Shown here piece after piece: positions 28,478 to 38,100 of a stretch of 64,000 nucleotides of DNA. Made by a program: the position numbers and the translations under genes. Every line of letters begins with the position of its first letter. The stretch's first letter is position 1. Source of the stretch: Xenopus tropicalis (Eukaryota; Chordata; Amphibia; Anura; Pipidae); contig NC_030679.2 of the NCBI RefSeq assembly GCF_000004195.4, positions 28,447,712 to 28,511,711 of the forward strand, in the 5' to 3' direction. The notes beneath the pieces are model-generated. The model had not been told where the DNA came from. It saw nothing but the letters and a program-made list of their open reading frames with translations, and made no database searches.

Positions 28478-29111
28478 TTTTATAGGTGATATTAGCCACC
28501 AATAGGTATTTTCCATGATGATGTTGCATTCAGCTAGGCAGAAACTGAAATAAAGGCATTTTGGCATGTTCCTAGAAAATCATTAGCCATGATCCAACGC
28601 TTTAGCTTTCACTAGCCACACTCCAACACCTCAGCTATGTCTGTGCAGCATCTTTCCACTGACTGCATGTCTAAGAGGCACAGGAATAGGTTGGAACAAA
28701 AGCTGACAGGAGCAATTTGGTAGGGCTTTCCAAAAGCGTCAGACTAAAGCTTAACAAAGAAATAGGATAGACATGCTGAACATTGTATTGTGGGCTTCTG
28801 TACCAGCCAAGACTTTGGAGACTTATTCCCTCCCTTACCAAAGCTTAGCTAACTGAACCAGGCAAAAAAGAACACCAGGACACATGAGTGGGGTGCAGGT
28901 CGGCCATAGCTTTATTAGAAAACACTTCCTCCTTAGTCCTTGCCATCTGTTTTTCCATATGTACCAAAACATCTGAACTTATAGTGGTTTTATAACCAAT
29001 GCCGCAGTGGGCATATAACAGACATTAACACCAGAAATTAAATGGCCAAGGACTATCACCCGCCAAGTATAACGAACCATGGTTTATAAATTATATTTGT
29101 ATGTATGTATG

Positions 29112-29188
<77 letters not shown>

Positions 29189-32100
29189 AAACAAACAATT
29201 ATTGCTCGCAGCAGTGGGGGAGAGGAGCCCAGCGTGGGAGGAAATGCCAGGCAGAAGGCATTTTTTACCAATATTTATTTTATGCTTTTGATCACAGATA
29301 TTTATGGTCCTAGATATTTTTGGACCTTTGACTAAATGGTTGATGTACTAAAGTTTTCCTTTATTTATAATTATGTAATGGACTAGCGGGAGCCCAGACC
29401 AAAGGATGGATCTCCAAGGGTGCCTTGAACAGAGTCAATGATCACTTGTTTAGACCTCGCCTGAATGTGAGCTTTTAGCCGATTACAGCCTAAAACAGTG
29501 CTCTACAGCAGTGCTGTCCAACTTCTGTTGTACCGAGGGCCGGAATTTTTCCGATCTACGTGGTGGAGGGCCGATAATGGAAGCCAGTTTTGACCACTCC
29601 CCTTTTTGAAACTGCACCCACTTGAAACCACACCCATGTTATCACATGACCATACCCATATTAATGGTTGTAGTACAGCAAAAACCTGCCATACTCTGCC
29701 TGCCCTACCCTGCCTGTGTGTGCCATACTCTGCCTGCCCTACCCTGCCTGTGTGTGCCATACTCTGCCTTCCCTACCCTGCCTGTGTGTGCCATACTCTG
29801 CCTTCCCTACCCTGCCTGTGTGCCATACTTTCACTGTGTGTGCCATTCTTGGCCTGTGTGTGCCATACTCTGCCTGCCCTACCCTGCCTGTGTGTGCCAT
29901 ACTCTGCCTTGCCTTCCCTACCCTGCCTGCGTGTGCCATACTTTCACTGTGTTTGCCATTCTTGGCTTGTTTGTGCCATACTTGGCCTGTGTATGCCATA
30001 CTCTGCCTGTGTGTGCCATACTCTTCCTTCCCTACCCTGCCTGTGTGTGCCATACTCTGCCTTCCCTACCCTGCCTGTGTGTGCCATACTCTGCTTGCCC
30101 TATGATGCCTGTGTGTGCCATACTCTGCCTTCCCTACCCTGCCTGTGTGCCATACTTTCACTGTGTGTGCCATTCTTGGCCTGTGTGTGCCATACTCTGC
30201 CTGTGTGTGCCATACTCTGCTTGCCCTATGATGCCTGTGTGTATGGCACACACAGGCAGCCTACAGTGACACAATGCTGCTCCTACAGTCTGCACAATAA
30301 CTATATATTAAAAAACTTTTTAATTGAAGTACCACCACAGTATATGTTCTTTTTGTAGTGTGCAGGGATTATTTGTGGGTTTCTACTGCTCCTGAGGTGT
30401 GAACAGTTGAACAATGTGGGTGATTACAGCCTGAGCCTGAGGTGTGAACACTGCAGGGGGTGAACAATGCAGAGATTAAAAGGTGTGAACAACACAGGGG
30501 ATTACATATTTAAACAATACAGCCTGATTACAGCCTGAATCTGAGGTGAGGGGGGGGCAGTTAATCCCAGTACTGATACCATTTAAAGTTTACACAAGAG
30601 TAAGCCATCAAAGCAGCCAGACAGGTGGGGGGCCACTCAGAGGGGGGTCGCGGGCCGCCAGTTGGACAGGACTGCTCTACAGTATATTCAGCCTATTACA
30701 ATGTTAGTTTATAGAAGGCTTCAGGGGAATATTTAGTGTATTTTCACACATGCTGTAAACCATGGTGGGCAGTAGCCTAAAATCAGCCATGGAGGGCAGT
30801 AGCCTAAAATCAGCCATGGAGGGCAGTAGCCTAAAATCAGCCATGGTGGGCAGTAGACCTGGGTGCCATAGCCCTTATGACTTTAAGAAAGGAACACCAA
30901 CCCTTAAAGGAGACATATTGGATAAATGGGAAACCCCCTAACCCTGTAGGCAATTATGAATAATATATGGTGCTGGTTTCCCTTTGGGCTAAACATTAAC
31001 CCTATCTGTAACAATGGCCCCTTTATTGGAGCCCCCTATAGATCCTCTCAGGCCCCTGTCTGTGTTTCAAATGAGGGGTGGGCGTGTCCTAACGGCCCCT
31101 GCCAGAAGCACAGTAGGAGGGGGAGAGCCAATCACAGCCCTGCACTCACACAAGCACAGAGAGGCTTCAGTTCCCTATCAGGTCAGCCTAGCTGCTGATT
31201 GGTTCCTATCCTACAGTGCAGGGTACGGAGGGCCGCCGGCTCCCCAGCTCATCCAGAGAATTCAGCCAGCAGGAAGTGGCACAGATGGGCGGGGCTAGTG
31301 GGGTTTTGGTGGAATTTCTCAATAAATCAGTCAGAAACACAACTTTTTAAAGCCCAATCCTTCTATATCTAGAGGAGTATAATTCACTGGTACATTCATA
31401 ATTTTTATAGGATATGTCTCCTTTAACTGTTAATATTTGTTTGACACAAACTAGGGAATCCTCTCACTGATCAGCTTGTACAACCAGACACAGTGGATAG
31501 CTTAAAGGTAGAGTTTTTTTTGCAGAAAAAAAATAGGATCTGTTTCAGTTTTCCACAGTTTAAGTCAGACAAAAATCTGTGAGAATGTGTTGATGACCAC
31601 ATGTCTACATCTATCCTCACTATGCTATTTAATCCCTAAAAAAAAAAAAAAGCCTAAAATCCATTAAATAATAAAAATATAAAATGAATGGAAAATGTCC
31701 TTAACCACTAGAGCCTGTTTATCCTCTAATTTCCAGCTAAAGGAAGTTATATTTCTTTGAGGGCTGAAGGTGTAAGAATTATAAGCCAATTCACGGTGAG
31801 CTCTTGAGAGCTACAATATACTTTCTATGTACTGAATGGACTGCAAGGCTATAGATTTATACCTTTCTAAGCTTCAGAACATTCACCCTGTTCGCTAATA
31901 CAGCACAATGAGTCCTTTGTGCATAAAACTTCTAAATGCTTTTAGGAGTGCATTACACAAAATATATATTATGGACAGAGAGGGGAAATTTCATTTATCA
32001 TTCATATGGGTGGGAACACAGTATGTCATTTATAATTTCACCATCATGGGCCCAGCAATGGGAAGGGGGGCACCAAGCAGGTACATCTTTCTTCTACCCC

Positions 32101-35100
32101 TAGTCAACTTTTCTCTTGCCCCCCCCTTACAACATCACTGTGAATGCGCGCTTCTTTGTGCACGCAAACGGGGGGAAGGTGAGGGGGCAAGGTGGCCAGC
32201 CGGGGATCGCCTAGGGTGCCCAGCTGACATGGCCTGCCTCTAGGGTTTGATCTTACATTACTCTGTGCTTGATAGGAAACATCTAAACTCCATAGGTTAC
32301 ATGTCGATTTGCAAGTGCAGTGAGCAAAATGAAATTTTAAAGGCAATCACCAAGTTTTTTGCATTGTAATTTCAAGGGTAATTGTGGTTGCAGGGGGAGA
32401 GATTCACTTGCACCTACATCAGTTTGATCCGATTTGCCAAAATTACCGCAACTGGATGCATATTTAGTTGCAAATCAGATTCTTTAGGTGCAAGTGTTCT
32501 GTGTCTATTGGTTGGTGGGTGTGATGGGAACCTTTGAGCTACCACCTGGTTAGGAGGTGCCCATTGCTCCTGGGTTCCCTATCGTTAATAGACACAGCAG
32601 TGCTCCATTTGGAACAGAAGGCAGGAATGACGCTGTGGAAGTGGAGCAAACGGCATCTACATAGAAGTGCAAGGAGCACAATTTAATAAAAGTGGTTTTA
32701 TGTGCAAATGACTGCAGGGAAAATGTGTGGGGGGGGGGGGGGGGGGGAATAAATGATCACTCCTGTTCCAAAACTGCAGCTGCTTAAACCTTTCTACTGC
32801 CCAGGCACAGAGGCATCGGCAGTTCTGCAGAAACAGAAGGAGAACATGAGCAATTAATCATTGCGTATATTACAGCAAATTCCCAATGCACAAATAGAGC
32901 CATAGCCACAGACTATATAAGGAGTTTAAAGCAAGCAGTAATTAATCACAAGTTTATTGCCACCAAAAACATTAACTTAGAAAACTGCCCAAACAGTTCA
33001 TTTAATCAATAAAATGGCTGCAAGCAGTTCTTTTCAGAGAGGTAAAATTTCAGTAGGAACAAGATCCATCTTAAATAAAGCAGGATCTATTTAATATTCA
33101 GTTGGAAACAATACGAGAAGAGCTGTCCTTTCTATATATAAACAGGGGTTCTTAGATTGCAGTACCACCTAACAGATACATTCTGTCCTGTACTTTCATG
33201 TTCACTAAATGGAGGAACTTTGCTGAAGACTTGATTGGTCTCCTTGATTTCGGCCTAATGAGCAACTGCGTGGCCTAAGGATATTAATTTGAGTGTTTAT
33301 GAACTGTACATTCAAACTTGTTTAAAGATATAGTGAGCAGATTGAATAGTGGGAATTTCCCACTGGTCCACTGTTTTGCTGGGGAGAGATTTTATGTAGA
33401 TTGAGAGAGTGCCAGGGCTTAACTATGAATGGTCAAGGCAGAACCTGGGCGTGGCTAAATTTGTTGATAATGCAAATCTTAGGAGGTATGAATTAAAAAA
33501 AAAAAAAATTGTAATGATCTAGGGTTGCCACCTGTCCATGGGAAAACTACCTGTTTGAAATCCACTCCTGATGTCACATACCCTGCCCCCTTCCCAGACT
33601 TCAACGAGCCAAAAGGTAGCAACTCTATACTGATCCCTAAAGGTGACCACACACGTAGCAATTTTCAACCATCGGTTGCATGAAAGATCGTTCCCACCCT
33701 TCACTGACATTCAGGGCTAAATCGTCAGATACAGAGGTGAAAACAATAGAAATTCTACCTCCTTCTGCCGAGTCAGCCCTGAATGTAGATTTTGCTTGGG
33801 TGCCTTCAGTGGCGCCCCATAAAAATCTTTTAACCTGGCCGATTGACAAGCCTTTTGCAATATCGGTCGCCTTGTCGAGCTGCCATACAAGCACACAATA
33901 TCGTACGAAACGAGGTATCGTACAATATCATTGGTGCGTGTATAGCCAGCTTACCACTTGGTACTTGAGAGAGGAACATTATTTATCATAGGGTATGGTT
34001 ATTCAAGCACAGTGACAGCATTTGGCTACTTTTTTAAGGACCTCATAATAACGTAAAGTAAACATGTTGGTGTAATCAAAAAATACACTAAACTGTATTG
34101 GTTTTATAATAAATAAAATTTTATTCGTTTCTCTAAGAGTTCCTTAACCCAACTTATTTTTCCATTGCACTCTATTTCTATGGGATTCTGGGAGCATATG
34201 TTTTAATGGGTGAAAGTAAGAATTCACTTTGGGGGAGGTCTAATTTTACTCTTTGAGATATATTATATATATACACCCCTAAAAATAAATTAGCTTGGTA
34301 TGAAATCGGTTAGCGAAGGTGCCAGGGAAGTATTCAGGTAGAAGAGCCCCAGTCTTAGGACTAATAGTAGGTGTGTGGGGGGGTTTATGTGTGTGAATAT
34401 ATAAAGTGCTGCATGAATACACAGCACTGTACATTTTTACAGAGTAGAAGAGTACACTAATAACAATAAATAGTAAATATGTAACAAGCATAGTAATAAA
34501 TATATATACAGAGGTTAAGTGCCAGGTGCTTAAAGAATAAGTAAGAATGAGGTCCCTGCCCGGTAGAGCTTACAATCTAAGCTTAGGTTTTTAAAGCTGT
34601 GTGTTACCTACTGGCCTTTCCTCCTTCTGAGCATTTGGAATGTACCTGTACTTATGTATTTGAATTGTGTCCCATAGTTCTGGTTACACTTTCACCCTGG
34701 CTGCAATGGCTGGCATTTGGGTTCATTTATAGTTGAATATGGTGTGGCAAGGACAGGTAATTTGGTTTAAAATATATTGCTCATTAATTAGGGCAGTGAT
34801 CCCCAACCAGTGGCTCTGGGGCAACATGTTGCTCCTCAACCCCTTGGATGTTGCTCTCAGTGCCCCCAAACCAGGTAGTTATTTTTGAATTCCTGACTTG
34901 GGGGCAAGTTTTTGTTGGATAAAAACAAGACTTACTACCAAATAAAGCCCCCTGTAAGCTGATAGTGTGCATAGAGGCTGCCTAATAGCCAATCTTAGCC
35001 CTTATTTGGCTCCTCCATGAACTTTTATGGTGCTTGTGTTGCTCCCCAAGTCTTTTTACATTTGACTGTGGCTCACGAGTAAGAAAGTTTGGGGACCCCT

Positions 35101-38100
35101 GAATTAGGGCCTCACAGGGCCCCTCTACACTCCTGGGTCCCCCTGTAACTGAAGGCTCTGGTTCCGCTGAAGTTACACCCCTGTATTTTAATAAAGCTGT
35201 GAATGACCTCTACCCATACTATAGGAAAACTCATATCTCCGTGTGTTCTTTTAGACAGCCTTCTTTAGGTGTCACCTGGGGGGTTGATAGCAGTAATAGG
35301 TTACATGGGGTACTTCATTCCTTACACATTCTCCCTGCCTCAACAAAGTTTTACCTGCTCTGACCAATAGCATGGTTAATAATCAACAGCAAGAATAGTA
35401 ATTTAAGTCTGGGTAGCACACTAATAAACCATTTATCGCTCAACAAATAATAACAGTTCACTGCAGTTTACATTTTCCTTTAACAAGCGCTGTATAGAGC
35501 CAGTCTTTTTCTTTGGTGCAGTACAAAGCTGCAATGATGCATGTCAAGAAATTGCTGTACATAAATCCTTCATTTAGTAGAAATATTCCAATGTCTGTTA
35601 CAGCACAGCGAGTCTGCGGAATCCATCACTCGGCAGCACAGAATGAGCAAATAAGTCACCTAGTCCTGTGAGCGGTGTTTTAATAGCAATATCAGAAAGT
35701 ATTTGCCTTTGTCATTATACAGATTTCTTCCTGGGAAATGTCACTTCTGGAGATATACTGTGTTTCCCAGACTATTTGTTTAACATTTAAAATGCATTCA
35801 GTGAAGTGCGCTTATTGACTTGCCTGTTTGGTTTGAAACTTCCCGACTCCATCTCTCGGCCTGACAGTCATTATATAAAGCGCCAGTTTGAGCTATCCCG
35901 ACTGCTTAGCGTTTATTTACTTGGAACGTGGCAAAGCTGCCGAGTTAACGGAACTGCAAATTGAATCAATCGAGGTGAAAAGATCTAAAATCAGCACAAA
36001 GAAAAATATAGGCTCTGGCTGTCTAAAGCGACATTCTGCCGTCGGTGCGGGGAGAAGCTGTGAGCACTGGGGTAATAGACAGAGGGAATAGGAGAAAATG
36101 ATGTTACTCGCATTAAAGCTACCCGATTGCTTCCCGCTTAGAACTTGCTCTAATAAGTGAAGAATTCTGTACTACTGACAGATTTGGAAAGTACAATATG
36201 CCAAGATACATAAATGTGTCTCAAATTCCGGCAGCTCTCAGCCTGCATTTACCTGAGTGGGGTTTAAGCTTTATTGAGCTGCAATACTGAGGGATGCAGT
36301 AATTATGCCTCCACTGTGTGGGTAATTGCTAGATATTTTACATTTGTGACTATAAGAAATATCTACTAAAAACACATAATACCTGGTCATGTATGCTCTA
36401 TTAACTGCAACTTCAAATAGAAGTTTTCTTTTAGACTTTTAGGTACCCCCTTTGCAGGCCAACATTTAGTCTTCCCCTTAGAGACTGGAGATATATTGGA
36501 TAATAACCGTCATCCAACATTATTGTTCCGATAGTATCCAGAACGTCATCTACATTACCTTTAAACCCTTTTACCCTTAAACTGAGTCTTTAATATACAG
36601 GTATGGGATCCATTATCCGGAAACCCGTTATCCAGAAAGCTCCAAATTACGGAAGGACCATCTCCCATAGACTCCATTATAAGCAAATAATTCTAATTTT
36701 TAAAAATGATTTCCTTTTTCTCTGTAATAATAAAACAGTACCTGTACTTGATCCCAACTAAGATATAATTACCCCTTATTGGGGGCAGAACAGCCCTATT
36801 GGGTTTATTTAATGGTTAAATGATTCCCTTTTCTCTGTAATAATAAAACAGTACCTGTACTTGATCCCAACTAAGATATAATTAATCCTTATTGGGGGCA
36901 GAACAGCCCTATTGGGTTTATTTAATGGTTAAATGATTCCCTCTTCTCTGTAATAATAAAACAGTACCTGTACTTGATCCCAACTGAGATATAATTAATC
37001 GTTATTAGAAAACAAATCTTACTGGGTTTAATTAATATTAAAATGATTTTTTAGTAGACTTATGGCACAGAGATCCAAATTACATAAAGATCCCTTATCC
37101 GGAAAGCCAGGTCCTGAACATTCTGGATAACAGGTCCCATACCTGTATTTTAGAATGCCCTATTCTTAGCGACTTTCCAATTGATCTTCATTATTTATTT
37201 CTTATAGTTTTTTTCATTATTTGACCTTCTCTTCAAGTGGGGGTCACTGACCCCAGCGTTTAAAAAACAATTACTGTGAGGCTACAACGTCATTGTTATT
37301 GTTGCTTTTTATTATTTATCTTTCTATTCAGGCCCTCTCCTATTCATACCCAGTTTCACATTCAAACCACTGCCTGGTTGCTATGGTAAATAGGACCATA
37401 ACAACCAGATAGCTGCTTAAATACTAAACTGCGGAACAAAAAGCTAAATAAGTAAAAAGAAATTAAAAATGACGAATTGCCAAGTTTCTCTCTAGCTCTG
37501 ATTTGTGGGAGGGCTTACAATTTATTTATCAATTTTCGAGTTTGTGTACAAAAACACCATATTCACAAAATCAAGCAAGTCTTTTTTGAATCTGACATAT
37601 TTAATTACAGTAATATTTCTTACTCCTCCCCCCCCCCCCCCCCCCCCCCCCCCCAGAGTTGCAAGGTTTGCATCTGTCTGATGTTATTCATAGAAAGGAA
37701 CCCAGTGGCGCACATTTGTTATAATGTGTAAGCCAACATCACTAGGGATGTTGCCCATAGCAACCAATCAAATCTTTGCTTTTGTTTTCTAACTTGTAGG
37801 TGACCATTCAAATCAAACTGCTGATTGGTTGCTATGGACAACATCACCGATGTTGGCTTACACACTATAAAAAAATATGCCCCCTACAATGTATTCCTTG
37901 AACAGGATGCTCCACGTGTGATCTAAGCCTGCAGGTACTTCTATTGCATGTAATTAACCATAAGTAAGGGTTTGCCAATAGGCCAACTTCATGCACGTCC
38001 CTTAAGGTGGCCATACACTTAGCAATAACATTAACCGATGGTTGCAGAAAAGATCGTTCCCACCCTCCACTGACGTTCAGGGCTGAATTATCAGATATGG

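Noticed and set aside
29056..29335. ORFs rich in YIYIYI
   Set aside because: Translation of a (TA)n microsatellite.
29606..30358. 250-codon Cys/Pro-rich ORF, with overlapping 215- and 129-codon ORFs
   Set aside because: Product of the 34-bp stop-free minisatellite inside a hAT element; all three frames are open for arithmetic reasons.
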